A stretch of 64,000 nt of DNA, from NCBI RefSeq assembly GCF_014200405.1, contig NZ_JACHBQ010000001.1, positions 2,728,001-2,792,000 of the forward strand, written 5' to 3'. This DNA is from Cryobacterium roopkundense. GTDB lineage: Bacteria > Actinomycetota > Actinomycetes > Actinomycetales > Microbacteriaceae. The notes beneath the pieces were generated by a model, which worked only from the letters and a program-made list of their open reading frames with translations, did no database searches and was not told the DNA's origin. Below, piece after piece: positions 46,428 through 56,044 of this stretch; within the stretch, counting starts at the first letter, position 1, and the number at the start of each line of letters is the position of its first letter. The position numbers and the translations under genes are program-made.

Positions 46428-48125
46428 CTACCCGGTAATGCCCTGCTGGGTGGCGAGGAGCGAGACCTCGTCGAGGCGTTTCTGCCAACCCACCCCGCGC
46501 TGCACATGCAGGCCGCCACTCGAGGTGAGGGCGCGCAGGTCGCGCAGCGAGTTGCTGCCCGCGAGCGCCACGGCGTCGGGTGGCGACTCGAGTTCGCTTC
46601 GCACGCCACCGATCTCCTGAGCCGTGATCTGTCTCGTGCCGTCAGCGATGGTGCTGAGCGACGCCACGCTGAGTTCGTCGATCCAGGCCGCGTCGAGAGG
46701 AGCACCGATGTCGCCCGTCAGCTGCAACGGTGCTCCGAGCTCGACCGGCACCCCGTCCTGGCGCTTGATCCCCGCCACGGCCATCCGTGCTTCGGCGCCG
46801 ATCGTGTACACCACCAGCAGTCGGGTGCCATCGCGGGACACCTTCATCGTCTGGATAGAGGTGGCCTCTGGCCACGGGGTCAGCACCGGGATCGCCTCGG
46901 TCGTCGACCCGAAAACCAGAAGTTCGCTCGGACGGCTCGCCGGCACGGACCAGCTGTACCCCTCACTGTCGAGGGACGGCGCGATCAGTCCCGGCCGCGA
47001 ATCGACCAGGGTGGGTTCATTGCCGGCTCGCACTCGATAGACGCCGTCGGGAGTCAGCACCACCGCCACCCGCTGCCCTGACCCCAGGGTGACGGCCGTG
47101 GGATTCAGAGCGACGACGGCATCGCTGATACCGTCCACCGGCGTGACGGTCTGCCCGCTGGCAGCGAGAAAACCGAACGCGCCATCGCGCAGAATCAGCG
47201 CCCTCGCGTCAACGCGGGGGTTGACGGCCAGATCGCCCGCACCCAGATCCTGGATGTTCTGAGCATTCTGGTCGATCGTGATTTCCACCTGCATTCCGGC
47301 AGGCAGGCTGGCTGTGAGCTGTGCCTTCATCCGCTGCAGGGTGAGGCGGTCGGCATTGAGCGCCTCGGTGTTGAGATCGACCATGGCGTCACGACCAACA
47401 ACCTGCACGGCATCCGCCGTCAGGGCAGTGCCCTCCGGGAAGGTCGTTGCGACGGCCCCGACGAGCCAGGCGCTCGGACCGCTCAACACGGCGTTGACGA
47501 TCTTCGTGGGAGCGGATGCCCCACGCGGGAACCAGCGCAGGTCAGGCACGAGCGTGCGGAATCCGGGGTCGAAAAAGTACAGTGACGAGGCGCTGAACAC
47601 GTCGTTGAACGTTGTCTCGTCGATGACGGTGCCGTTCGGTGCCGCGCTGATGCGCCACTGGCCATCAACCTGGCGGAACTGGTAGTCGAGGGTGACGGGG
47701 ATGGGATCGACCTCGCGGAACTCTCCCCTCGCGCTCACCTCCGCCGTCGGAGTCAGCGTCACCTCGATGTTCTGCGCGTCGATCTCGGTCGCGACGCGCC
47801 CGGCGCCGTCATCCACCGTGACGCCGGCCGTGGGATCCCAGGAGGAGCTGAAATCACTCGTGAGAAACTCCCGGGCGATGGCGTAGTTGCTCTCCGGGCT
47901 CGACGCGGCGTCGACGAAGCCCAGCAGGATGGACTGCGCGCTGGCGTCTTTCTGTGGCCGCGACGGGAGAAAAACCTGCGCCGGACTTTCGTCGATGATG
48001 TCGGGCTGTCCCGCCCGCACACCGCCCTCACGCGGGATTCCCGCACAGCCGCTGAGTACGAGGGCTGCTGTCAGCACTGTGACGACAGCGCGGCCCGCTC
48101 GGGTCATGAGCGCGCGGCTACGCAT
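46428..48125 (-). CDS. lpqB: Lipoprotein LpqB (partner of MtrAB)
   Basis: A 565-residue lipoprotein with the signal AVVTVLTAALVLSGCAG and lipobox SGC. After a Gln-rich segment (SRPQKDASAQSILLGFVDAA) comes a GerMN-like domain (about residues 190-300; SAWLVGAVATTFPEGTALTA) and a beta-propeller-like C-terminal half. LpqB binds MtrB and tunes the MtrAB two-component system, which controls cell division and osmotic response. Its start overlaps the mtrB stop by eight bases, so the three genes form one operon. Confidence 0.95.
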   Translation of the reverse strand: MRSRALMTRAGRAVVTVLTAALVLSGCAGIPREGGVRAGQPDIIDESPAQVFLPSRPQKDASAQSILLGFVDAASSPESNYAIAREFLTSDFSSSWDPTAGVTVDDGAGRVATEIDAQNIEVTLTPTAEVSARGEFREVDPIPVTLDYQFRQVDGQWRISAAPNGTVIDETTFNDVFSASSLYFFDPGFRTLVPDLRWFPRGASAPTKIVNAVLSGPSAWLVGAVATTFPEGTALTADAVQVVGRDAMVDLNTEALNADRLTLQRMKAQLTASLPAGMQVEITIDQNAQNIQDLGAGDLAVNPRVDARALILRDGAFGFLAASGQTVTPVDGISDAVVALNPTAVTLGSGQRVAVVLTPDGVYRVRAGNEPTLVDSRPGLIAPSLDSEGYSWSVPASRPSELLVFGSTTEAIPVLTPWPEATSIQTMKVSRDGTRLLVVYTIGAEARMAVAGIKRQDGVPVELGAPLQLTGDIGAPLDAAWIDELSVASLSTIADGTRQITAQEIGGVRSELESPPDAVALAGSNSLRDLRALTSSGGLHVQRGVGWQKRLDEVSLLATQQGITG

Positions 48126-49797
48126 GGGTGTCCTCCGTCATGCCGTGGTTCGGTCCGAGTTCGCCGAGCGCCTCCGTGGCGTCGACCGGGGGCAGCGGGA
48201 TCGGGGACACCGTGAGCGTCGCCCCGGCGAGCCGTGGGAGGGTGAGCCGAAAACAGGCGCCGTGGCCGGGCGTCGACCAGACCTGGAGCCAACCGCCGTG
48301 CACCGTGGCGTCTTCGCGGGCGATAGACAGGCCCAGCCCCGTGCCGCCGATTGTTCTCTTTCGGCTCGGGTCGGCGCGCCAGAAACGGTCGAACACGTGC
48401 GCCACCTCGGACTGGCTCATCCCCATGCCATAGTCCCGCACGGCGATCGCCACCGAATCCGCGTTGCTGTCCACCGAGATGACAACGGGCTTGCCGTCCC
48501 CGTGCTCGATGGCGTTGCCGACGAGATTGTGCAGGATACGACGGATGCGACGTGGATCGACGTCCGCGTTCAGGTACCCGCCCGGGGCCACCAGCCGCAG
48601 GTCTGTTCCCTTGGACTCCGCCAGGGCGCGCAGCCCGTCGATGGCGTCCTCGGCAAGGTGCACGAGGTTCGTCGGCTCGCTCTCGAGCTCGACAGAGCCG
48701 GCGTCGTACCGGCTGATTTCCAGCAGATCGCTCAGCAGCACCTCGAAGCGTTCGACCTGGGTGTGCAGGAGTTCGGCCGTGCGGCCGGTAGCCGGCGGAA
48801 AACTCGCTCGCTGGTCGTACAGCACATCGCCGGCCAGCCTAATTGTCGTGAGCGGCGTGCGCAGCTCGTGGGACACGTCCGACACGAATCGCTGTTGCAC
48901 CTCCGAGAGGTCGGCGAGTTTCTGGATCTGACTCTGCAGGCTATCGGCCATGCCGTTGAACGAGCGGGCAAGCGTGGCGATGACGTCCTGGCCCTTCTCG
49001 GGGATGCGCACCTCGAGATCTCCCGAGGCGAGCTTTTCGCTCGTCTCGGCGGCGACACGAATCGGGGTCACGACAAACCGCACGATCACCCAGCTCACAC
49101 CACCGATCAGGAGCACGAGGGCTAGCCCGGCGAAGCCCAGAGTCTGCTGAACGAACAGCAGGGTGGACTCGGCGTCCTGCAGGCTGTACCCGATGTAGAG
49201 CTCGTACGTTCCCGCGACGGGAACGGTCATCTGCGAGCCCACGACAATTCCGGGGATGCTGGTGCCGGTGTCGTCCGTCAGCGTGACGGACTGCCAGAAT
49301 TGTTCGTCGGAACTGGCCTGCACGGACCGGCGCAGCTCGTTGGAGACGACGCCGCCAGAGTCGCCGAATGTCGAGGAGTCCTGCGGGGCCACCGTCGATG
49401 ATTCCTGGTTGGGTACCCGGAGCACGGCGATCAATCGGCTCGACGACGCGGCGGTTATAGATGTGCGCGCCGAACCGAGCAGGGCCTGCACCTGCACGCG
49501 GTCGACGGCGTCGGAGGCATCCAGGATCCCCTGAGCGGTGTTCGTCGCCCGGTTGGAATCGAGCAGCACCTGGCTCAGGCGCGACTGAAACAGATCGTTG
49601 CCGATGCTGGCCGACATATACACGCCCACGACAAGGATTGCGGCCCCGGAGAGCAGCACGGAGATCGTTACGGTGCGAAAGTGCAGTGAGGCGCGCCACG
49701 ACGTGGAGACCGCCCCCGGCCAGGAACGCCAGTATCTCCAATTGCGCCAGCGCAGCCGTGAGCGCCACGTCACATCCGCTCCCGATCGAAGTGCCAT
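48118..49797 (-). CDS. mtrB: Sensor histidine kinase MtrB
   Basis: A 559-residue kinase with two membrane helices (about residues 44-65 and 225-250) around an extracytoplasmic sensor. A HAMP domain follows (VRFVVTPIRVAAETSEKLAS), then the phospho-acceptor motif FVSDVSHELRTPLTTIRLAG with the histidine, and the ATPase motifs NLVGNAIEHGDGKPVVIS and GGTGLGLSIAREDATVHGG. It phosphorylates MtrA. Its stop overlaps lpqB, and its start is six bases after the mtrA stop. Confidence 0.95.
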   Translation of the reverse strand: MALRSGADVTWRSRLRWRNWRYWRSWPGAVSTSWRASLHFRTVTISVLLSGAAILVVGVYMSASIGNDLFQSRLSQVLLDSNRATNTAQGILDASDAVDRVQVQALLGSARTSITAASSSRLIAVLRVPNQESSTVAPQDSSTFGDSGGVVSNELRRSVQASSDEQFWQSVTLTDDTGTSIPGIVVGSQMTVPVAGTYELYIGYSLQDAESTLLFVQQTLGFAGLALVLLIGGVSWVIVRFVVTPIRVAAETSEKLASGDLEVRIPEKGQDVIATLARSFNGMADSLQSQIQKLADLSEVQQRFVSDVSHELRTPLTTIRLAGDVLYDQRASFPPATGRTAELLHTQVERFEVLLSDLLEISRYDAGSVELESEPTNLVHLAEDAIDGLRALAESKGTDLRLVAPGGYLNADVDPRRIRRILHNLVGNAIEHGDGKPVVISVDSNADSVAIAVRDYGMGMSQSEVAHVFDRFWRADPSRKRTIGGTGLGLSIAREDATVHGGWLQVWSTPGHGACFRLTLPRLAGATLTVSPIPLPPVDATEALGELGPNHGMTEDTHA

Positions 49798-49803
49798 CTG
49801 GCG

Positions 49804-50484
49804 CTAGCCCACCGCGCCGGCCCGATAGCCGACACCGCGAACCGTCATCACGATCTTGGGGTTGTCGGGATCTTCCTCAACCTTGGCGCGCAGCCGCTGC
49901 ACGTGCACATTGACCAGCCTGGTGTCGGCCTTGTAGTGGTATCCCCACACCTGTTCGAGCAGCATCTCGCGGGTGAAAACCTGCTGGGGCTTGGAGGCAA
50001 GCGCGAGAAGGAGATCGAATTCGAGCGGTGTGAGGTTGATGGTCTGGCTGCCCCGCCGGACCTCGTGACCGGCCGCGTCCACGACGACGTCGCCGATCTG
50101 CAGGCTGACGGTCGAGGGCGCCGGGGCCGGCCGCAGTCTGGTGCGGATGCGCGCGACGAGTTCCTTGGGATTGAACGGCTTCACCATGTAGTCATCGGCG
50201 CCCGACTCGAGTCCGCGCACAACGTCCGTCGTGTCGGTTCGCGCCGTCAGCATGATGATCGGCGTGCCTGATTCGGCACGGATCAGACTACAAACCTCGA
50301 TGCCGTCAAGGCCGGGCAGCATGAGGTCGAGCAGCACGAGGTCCGGTTTGACCGTGCGGAAGGCCTCGAGGGCCAGCGCCCCGTCCGCGCAGAAGCTCGG
50401 TTCGAACCCCTCGTTGTGCAAGACGATGCCGATCATCTCGGACAGGGCGGTATCGTCGTCGACAACCAAAATTCGTGCAGTCAT
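49804..50484 (-). CDS. mtrA: Response regulator MtrA
   Basis: A 226-residue OmpR-family regulator. The receiver domain (residues 1-120) has acidic residues VVDDD (9-11), the phospho-acceptor Asp53 in LVLLDLMLPG and the switch Thr in MLTARTD. The DNA-binding winged helix lies at about 130-226 (LTPLEFDLLLALASKPQQVF and VWGYHYKADTRLVNVHVQRL). It controls cell-envelope and division genes, including dnaA in mycobacteria. ATG 50484 gives the usual MTARILVVDD start; an earlier in-frame ATG is also possible. It is the first gene of the mtrA-mtrB-lpqB operon. Confidence 0.95.
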   Translation of the reverse strand: MTARILVVDDDTALSEMIGIVLHNEGFEPSFCADGALALEAFRTVKPDLVLLDLMLPGLDGIEVCSLIRAESGTPIIMLTARTDTTDVVRGLESGADDYMVKPFNPKELVARIRTRLRPAPAPSTVSLQIGDVVVDAAGHEVRRGSQTINLTPLEFDLLLALASKPQQVFTREMLLEQVWGYHYKADTRLVNVHVQRLRAKVEEDPDNPKIVMTVRGVGYRAGAVG

Positions 50485-50663
50485 ATTTCTCTCTTTGCCA
50501 TTCATCGTGCTCTGCCATCCAGCGTGCACCGTGTCGTGCTTCGACGTATGATGTCGCCCCGTCACGCTACGTATTGCCCGGTGAGTAGTGCATTCACTGC
50601 GTCAAGAATAGTCGAGACAGGCTGTAAGCGCGCGAGCGGTCGAGGTGTGCCAGCATTGAAGAC

Positions 50664-51812
50664 GTGACAGACCGACAAAACTGGAGCCCACCGACCTTCG
50701 GCGTGTCCGGAGGTGCCCACGAGGAACCCCCGTATGGCCCGCCCGGTTCGGGACCACAACCGGCCGCGACGCCTCCGGCCTGGACGCCGCCACCCCGGCC
50801 CGGCCTCATTCCGCTTCGCCCCCTGGCCTTCGGCACTCTCCTCTTCGCGCCCTTCACCGTGCTGCGACGCAATCCCCGGGCCACCTTCGGCAGCGCCCTG
50901 CTCGTGCAGGCCGCCGTGGCCCTCATGACGTTCCTCGTGGTGGGACTCGTCACGTTCTGGGCGCTCGGCCGAATCGACAGCGCGCCGCTCGACGAACAGG
51001 GCGAGGTCGAGGCCGGCGCTCTCGTCACAATCGTGCTTTCTGCCCTCGTGCCGCTCGCTCTCAGCGTGATCGCGTCCGCCCTGCTGCAGGGGGTGATCGT
51101 CACTGAGGTCGCAAGAGCAACGCTCGGTGAGAAACTGCGTCTCGGCCAGCTCTGGCGCACAGTTGCCCCCCGACTCTGGACGCTCGTGCTCTGGACCCTC
51201 CTCCTGGGCGCGGTCTCGCTCATCGCGGTGGGCGTGCTGACTGTCATCGTGGTACTTTTCGTGGTCGTCGCCGGCGGGACCGGGATTGCGGTGGGTATCG
51301 GCATCGCGATTGTCGGTTCGCTCGGCCTCGTCGTGGCCGGAGTCTGGCTGTATACCAAGACCAGCGTCGTTCCCAGCCTCATCGTGCTCGAACGCCGGGG
51401 ACTGTGGGCCGCCGTTCGACGGTCCTGGTCGCTGACGGGAGGGTACTTCTGGCGCACCTTCGGAGTTCAGGCCCTCGTCGCCCTGATCGTGAGCACGGTC
51501 GTGCAGATCGTGACGACCCCGTTCACTCTCGTCGCCGGCTGGCTGTTGTCGCTCGTCGACCCGAACGCCGCCGTCGACGCCTACATCCCGGCCATCATCA
51601 GCTATATCATCGTCATCTGCGTGTCCCTCGTGTTCGGCGCGATCGCCGCCGTGGTGCAGTCGGCGACGATCGCCCTGATCTACATCGACCTCCGCATGCG
51701 CAAGGAAGGCCTCGATCTCGAACTCGCGCGCTTCGTCGAGTCCGGGCAGTCGGGCGGGCGTGTCACGGACCCGTATCTCGTCGCCGATCGCGGCGCCACT
51801 CCCACAGCATGA
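50664..51812 (+). CDS. Multi-pass membrane protein (glycerophosphodiester-phosphodiesterase membrane-domain-like)
   Basis: A 382-residue protein with a Pro-rich N-terminal tail (about residues 1-45) and six or more hydrophobic helices (for example LLVQAAVALMTFLVVGLVTF and WTLLLGAVSLIAVGVLTVIV). The pattern SWSLTGGYFWRTFGVQAL (about residue 255) is typical of the membrane domain placed before such enzymes, but no phosphodiesterase domain is present. It lies first in an operon with DUF4129, DUF4350, MoxR and DUF58 genes; the next ATG overlaps its stop. Function unknown. Confidence 0.8.
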   Translation: MTDRQNWSPPTFGVSGGAHEEPPYGPPGSGPQPAATPPAWTPPPRPGLIPLRPLAFGTLLFAPFTVLRRNPRATFGSALLVQAAVALMTFLVVGLVTFWALGRIDSAPLDEQGEVEAGALVTIVLSALVPLALSVIASALLQGVIVTEVARATLGEKLRLGQLWRTVAPRLWTLVLWTLLLGAVSLIAVGVLTVIVVLFVVVAGGTGIAVGIGIAIVGSLGLVVAGVWLYTKTSVVPSLIVLERRGLWAAVRRSWSLTGGYFWRTFGVQALVALIVSTVVQIVTTPFTLVAGWLLSLVDPNAAVDAYIPAIISYIIVICVSLVFGAIAAVVQSATIALIYIDLRMRKEGLDLELARFVESGQSGGRVTDPYLVADRGATPTA

Positions 51813-52462
51813 CGATTCTGTCCGTTCCCGTCGTGCCCGACGCCCCAGAGGCGCAGCGCTGGTTGCAGGAAGAACTCGCGAAGCCCCCGTACGAAGCCGC
51901 ACGGCCCACCTGGTTCGACCGGCTGTCCCAGGCCTTCTTCGATTGGCTCGGCTCGCTGCAGGCGCCCGGCGGGAGCAGTTGGAGCGGCTGGGTCCCTCTG
52001 CTCGTGGTCGTTCTGCTGCTGGCCGCCGGGGTGGCCGCGTGGCTCATCTACGGCTCGCCGCGCCGCAATCGCCGGGCGCGGGCCGCGGTCGAGATGTTCG
52101 GGACGAACGATCGGCGCAGCGCGGACGACATGCGCCGGGCCGCGCAGTCCGCCGCCCAGTCAGCACACTGGAGCCTCGCGAGCGAGGAGATCTTTCGCGC
52201 CCTCGCGGCGGACCTGTTCGAACGCACCATCCTCACGGTCACCCCGGGCACGACGGCGCACGGCTTTGCCGAGCGAGCCGCATCCGCCTTCCCGACAGCG
52301 GGTACCCGGCTTCGAGAGGCGGCCGATGTGTTCGACCGCGTACGCTACCTCGGTGTCGCCGGCGCGGAGAGCGACTATCGCACCCTGGCCGCGCTGGAAG
52401 GCGACCTGCGGGGCCAGACGCCCACGACCCTCGAATCGCTGTCGCAAGCGGTGCGCCCGTGA
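51809..52462 (+). CDS. DUF4129-domain membrane protein
   Basis: A 217-residue protein with one helix (WVPLLVVVLLLAAGVAAWLI, about residues 50-69). The soluble C-terminal part (SAHWSLASEEIFRALAADLF, TVTPGTTAHGFAERAASAFP) matches DUF4129, which often accompanies MoxR and transglutaminase-like genes. The start overlaps the previous stop and the stop overlaps the next start (GTGA), so it sits in the middle of a tight operon. Confidence 0.85.
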   Translation: MTILSVPVVPDAPEAQRWLQEELAKPPYEAARPTWFDRLSQAFFDWLGSLQAPGGSSWSGWVPLLVVVLLLAAGVAAWLIYGSPRRNRRARAAVEMFGTNDRRSADDMRRAAQSAAQSAHWSLASEEIFRALAADLFERTILTVTPGTTAHGFAERAASAFPTAGTRLREAADVFDRVRYLGVAGAESDYRTLAALEGDLRGQTPTTLESLSQAVRP

Positions 52463-53754
52463 GGCGCCTCACCGAGGCGAGCGGTACGCATCCGCTGTCT
52501 TCGGGCGACGCCTCCCGCAACGCCCCGTCGATCACCCCGACCCTGCGCACGTCTGTGCGCCGCTCGCTGTTCTGGGTTGTCGCGGGCGTCGGCGTGCTCA
52601 TCGTCGCTCTCGTCTCGGCGGCCGTCCTCGGCGGGCAGTCCGCCGGGCGCCCGCTCGCCTCCGACAGCGCGGCGCCCACCGGAGGCCAGGCGCTCGCCGA
52701 GGTGCTCCGGCAACAGGGCGTCACGGTCGTGCCGGTGGACAGCCTCACCGAAGCACGCGCCGCCCTGTCGGCAGCGGATGACGCCACTGTGTTCTTCTCG
52801 GACGCGGACGGGTTTCTGGATGCACAGGGACTCACCGAGCTGGCCACGCTCGCTCCGCGCACCGTCGTGGCGGCTCCCGATTTTCTCGCCCTGCAATCCC
52901 TCGCCCCCGAGGTGGGTTTCGGCGGCGTCGGAAACAAGTCCCCGGTGCCGGCCGACTGCACCCTGCCGGCCGCTCTGCGGGCAGGTTCGCTCTCGCCCGA
53001 CGGGGACACCCTGCGGATCCCCGCCGGATCGGCCGGCTCCGCAACCCTGACCGGATGTTTTCCCAGCGACGACGGAGCCTACTCCGTGGTCGACCGCGTC
53101 GAGGGCGGCCGAGACGTGACTCTTGTCGGCGACGCCGCCGTGTTCAGCAACGACCAGATTGCCACCTACGGCAACGCCGCCTTGGCGCTCAACCTGGTTG
53201 GCGCGAGCGACACTGTGGTGTGGTATCTGCCGACCCTGGCCGATGTGGCCCGCACCGGTGTGCCGTCGATGGGCGAGCTGACGCCTGGTTGGCTGACGCC
53301 CACGCTCCTGCTGCTCGGCCTCGTTTTCGCGGCCGCCGCCATCTGGCGCGGGCGTCGCTTCGGACCGTTGGTAGCCGAAAACCTCCCCGTGACGGTCAAA
53401 GCGAGCGAAACCATGGAGGGGCGCGCGCGCCTGTACGCCCGCGGCAACACCCGGCTGCGCGCCCTCGACGCGCTCCGCATCGGTGCGACCCAGCGACTCG
53501 CCGTCATGGTCGGACTCGGCAGGGGTGCCGGGCTCAGTGAGATAGTGCTCGCCGTCGCGGCCCGCACCGGCGTACCCAGCGACCAGGTTCGTGCTGTGCT
53601 CGTGCAGGAGCAGCCGGTGGGCGACTCAGATCTCATGCGGCTGTCCGCCCGACTCGAACAACTCGAACGAGACACCCGCGCCGCAACCCACACTGTCGTG
53701 CGCAACCCCTCGACACCGAACGACACCGCGCCACACGGCAGAATGGACTCATGA
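52459..53754 (+). CDS. DUF4350-domain membrane protein
   Basis: A 431-residue protein. After a polar leader there is a helix (SLFWVVAGVGVLIVALVSAA, about residues 37-56), then an extracellular part resembling DUF4350 (TGGQALAEVLRQQGVTVVPV; ATVFFSDADGFLDAQGLTEL), and a second helix near 275-295 (LTPTLLLLGLVFAAAAIWRG). The start is GTG inside the previous stop and the end overlaps moxR by four bases. It is probably part of the same MoxR-associated envelope system. Confidence 0.85.
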   Translation: MRRLTEASGTHPLSSGDASRNAPSITPTLRTSVRRSLFWVVAGVGVLIVALVSAAVLGGQSAGRPLASDSAAPTGGQALAEVLRQQGVTVVPVDSLTEARAALSAADDATVFFSDADGFLDAQGLTELATLAPRTVVAAPDFLALQSLAPEVGFGGVGNKSPVPADCTLPAALRAGSLSPDGDTLRIPAGSAGSATLTGCFPSDDGAYSVVDRVEGGRDVTLVGDAAVFSNDQIATYGNAALALNLVGASDTVVWYLPTLADVARTGVPSMGELTPGWLTPTLLLLGLVFAAAAIWRGRRFGPLVAENLPVTVKASETMEGRARLYARGNTRLRALDALRIGATQRLAVMVGLGRGAGLSEIVLAVAARTGVPSDQVRAVLVQEQPVGDSDLMRLSARLEQLERDTRAATHTVVRNPSTPNDTAPHGRMDS

Positions 53755-54728
53755 TCACTCCCGACATCGACACCAGCACCGATTCGCTGCGCCAGTCCCT
53801 CACCCGGGTTCGCGCCGAGGTCGGCAAAGCTGTTGTAGGCCAGGACGGCGCCGTGACGGGCCTCATCATCGCACTGCTGGCGCGCGGCCATGTGCTGCTC
53901 GAGGGGGTGCCCGGTGTCGCCAAGACGCTCCTGGTGCGCACACTCAGCCACGCTCTCAGCCTCGACACCAAGCGCATCCAGTTCACGCCGGACCTGATGC
54001 CCGGGGATGTGACGGGTTCGCTCATCTACGATGCCAAGTCCGGGGAGTTCGAGTTTCGCGCGGGTCCCGTGTTCACGAACATTCTGCTCGCCGACGAGAT
54101 CAACCGCACACCGCCCAAGACGCAGTCGGCTTTGCTCGAGGCCATGGAGGAGCGCCAAGTCAGTGTCGACGGGGCGTCCCGGGAACTCCCCCGCCCCTTC
54201 ATCGTGGCCGCGACCATGAACCCCATCGAATACGAGGGCACGTATACGCTTCCGGAGGCGCAGCTCGACCGGTTCCTGCTCAAGCTCGTGCTCGACGTGC
54301 CGGGCAGGGACGAAGAGGTCGAGGTGCTTCGACGCCACGCGGCGGGTTTCAATCCGCGCGACCTATCCGGAGCCGGTGTGACACCCGTGCTGGGAGCAGC
54401 CGAGCTTGCGGCGGCACAGGCGGCGGTCGCATCCGTCGGCTCGAGCGCCGACTTGCTGGCGTACATCGTGGACCTGGCGCGCGCCACGCGTAACAGCCCG
54501 TCTGTGCGGCTTGGGGTGAGCCCGCGAGGCACGACTGCCCTCCTCGCCGCGACGAAGGCCTGGGCGTGGCTGAGCGGCTACGATTCGATCACCCCCGACC
54601 ACGTGCAGGCCATGGTGCTCCCGGTCTGGCGTCATCGCATTGTGCTGCAGCCGGAGGCCGAGCTCGAGGGCGTGTCGGTGGATGCCATCCTGCGGGCCGT
54701 GCTCCAGCAGGTGCAGGTACCGATCTAG
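53751..54728 (+). CDS. MoxR-family AAA+ ATPase
   Basis: A 325-residue AAA+ protein. Walker A lies in LLEGVPGVAKTLLVRTLSHA (about residues 46-65), Walker B in NILLADEINRTPPKTQSALL (about 110-129), and sensor residues follow (AATMNPIEYEGTYTLPEAQL). MoxR proteins act as chaperones that load or activate von-Willebrand-type proteins, here probably the DUF58 protein encoded next. It overlaps the DUF4350 gene by four bases. Confidence 0.92.
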   Translation: MITPDIDTSTDSLRQSLTRVRAEVGKAVVGQDGAVTGLIIALLARGHVLLEGVPGVAKTLLVRTLSHALSLDTKRIQFTPDLMPGDVTGSLIYDAKSGEFEFRAGPVFTNILLADEINRTPPKTQSALLEAMEERQVSVDGASRELPRPFIVAATMNPIEYEGTYTLPEAQLDRFLLKLVLDVPGRDEEVEVLRRHAAGFNPRDLSGAGVTPVLGAAELAAAQAAVASVGSSADLLAYIVDLARATRNSPSVRLGVSPRGTTALLAATKAWAWLSGYDSITPDHVQAMVLPVWRHRIVLQPEAELEGVSVDAILRAVLQQVQVPI

Positions 54729-54736
54729 GCCTGCCC

Positions 54737-56044
54737 ATGACATTCACCGGTCGTTTCGTCGCCCTGCTCGCTCTCGGCATGATTCCCGTCGTGCTCTTGG
54801 GCGGCACAATCCCTCGCGCCTTTGCCGTGCTCGGGCTGTGGCTGCTCATCGTCGTGCTGCTCGGGAGCCTCGACCTGATTCTCGCGGCGTCGCCGCGCAA
54901 CGTGGTGCTCGAACGCTCGCTGCCGGCCCGGGTGCGCCTGGGCGAAACGGTGACAAGCCAACTCGCCATCACCAACACCGGAACCCGCCGGCTGCAGGCC
55001 GTGGTGCGGGATGCCTGGCAGCCCTCGGCCGGTGCCGGCAACAACCGCAGTGTGGTGTCGATCCTCCCGCGGGAGAGGCGCCTCGTGCTGCTCACCCTCA
55101 CACCGTTTCGACGCGGCGAGCGTCGCACCCGCCAGGTGACAGTGCGCGCCAGGGGCCCGTTGGGCCTCTGGACTCGTCAGGCCACACTCAGCGCGCCGGG
55201 AATCATCCGGGTGCTCCCGCCGTTCCGTTCCCGCAAACACTTGCCTTCACGCATCCGTCGGCTCAAGGAGCTCGATGGACGCACGAGCGTCATGGTGCGT
55301 GGTCCCGGTACCGAGTTCGACTCCCTGCGCGAATACGTTCGCGGGGACGACGTGCGTTCCATCGACTGGCGGGCGACTGCGCGCCGCAACGACGTGATGG
55401 TGCGCACCTGGCGCCCGGAACGAGACCGCCGCGTCGTGATTGTCATCGATACCGGCCGTACGTCCGCAGCCCGGATCGACGACGAGCCACGCCTCGACAC
55501 CGCCTTCGAGGCCAGTCTGCTCCTCGCTGCCCTGGCGGAGCCGGCCGGGGACAGGGTTGACGTCCTCGCGTTCGACCGCCGCGTGCGCGCACGCGTGCAG
55601 GGAGCAAAAGGCGCCGCCCTGCTCTCGCGCATGGTCGACGCCATGGCCCTGATCGAGCCGGAACTCATCGAAACCGACTGGGCGGCCGTGCCGGCGCAGG
55701 TGCGCGGCATTACCGGACAACACGCCCTCGTCGTGATCATCACCTCCATCGATGCGGCGGGGGCGTCCACGGCTCTGCTGTCGATGCTGCCGCAACTCAC
55801 TCAGCGCCACACCGTGGTCGTGGCCTCCGTCACCGACCCTGCGGCACTGCAGGCCGCTCGAGAGCGAGGATCCATCGACGAGGTGTATCGCGCGGCGGCG
55901 GCCGAGCGGGCCCTGCTCGACGTGGCACGGGTATCCGCTGCCATCCGACAACTTGGCGGCGACGTTGTCACCGCCTCCCCCGCGGACCTGCCGCCCGCCC
56001 TCGCGGACCGCTACATCCTGCTCAAGGCGGCCGGGCGCCTCTAG
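54737..56044 (+). CDS. DUF58-domain protein (MoxR partner)
   Basis: A 435-residue protein with one or two hydrophobic segments near the start (FVALLALGMIPVVLLGG and LGLWLLIVVLLGSLDLILAA) and a DUF58 region (about residues 170-260) with the motif EFDSLREYVRGDDVRSIDWR, followed by a von-Willebrand-like fold (RDRRVVIVIDTGRTSAARID). These proteins are the usual partners of MoxR ATPases. ATG 54737 is eight bases after the moxR stop. It is the last gene of the five-gene operon and its stop directly meets the convergent SpoIIM-like stop. Confidence 0.9.
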   Translation: MTFTGRFVALLALGMIPVVLLGGTIPRAFAVLGLWLLIVVLLGSLDLILAASPRNVVLERSLPARVRLGETVTSQLAITNTGTRRLQAVVRDAWQPSAGAGNNRSVVSILPRERRLVLLTLTPFRRGERRTRQVTVRARGPLGLWTRQATLSAPGIIRVLPPFRSRKHLPSRIRRLKELDGRTSVMVRGPGTEFDSLREYVRGDDVRSIDWRATARRNDVMVRTWRPERDRRVVIVIDTGRTSAARIDDEPRLDTAFEASLLLAALAEPAGDRVDVLAFDRRVRARVQGAKGAALLSRMVDAMALIEPELIETDWAAVPAQVRGITGQHALVVIITSIDAAGASTALLSMLPQLTQRHTVVVASVTDPAALQAARERGSIDEVYRAAAAERALLDVARVSAAIRQLGGDVVTASPADLPPALADRYILLKAAGRL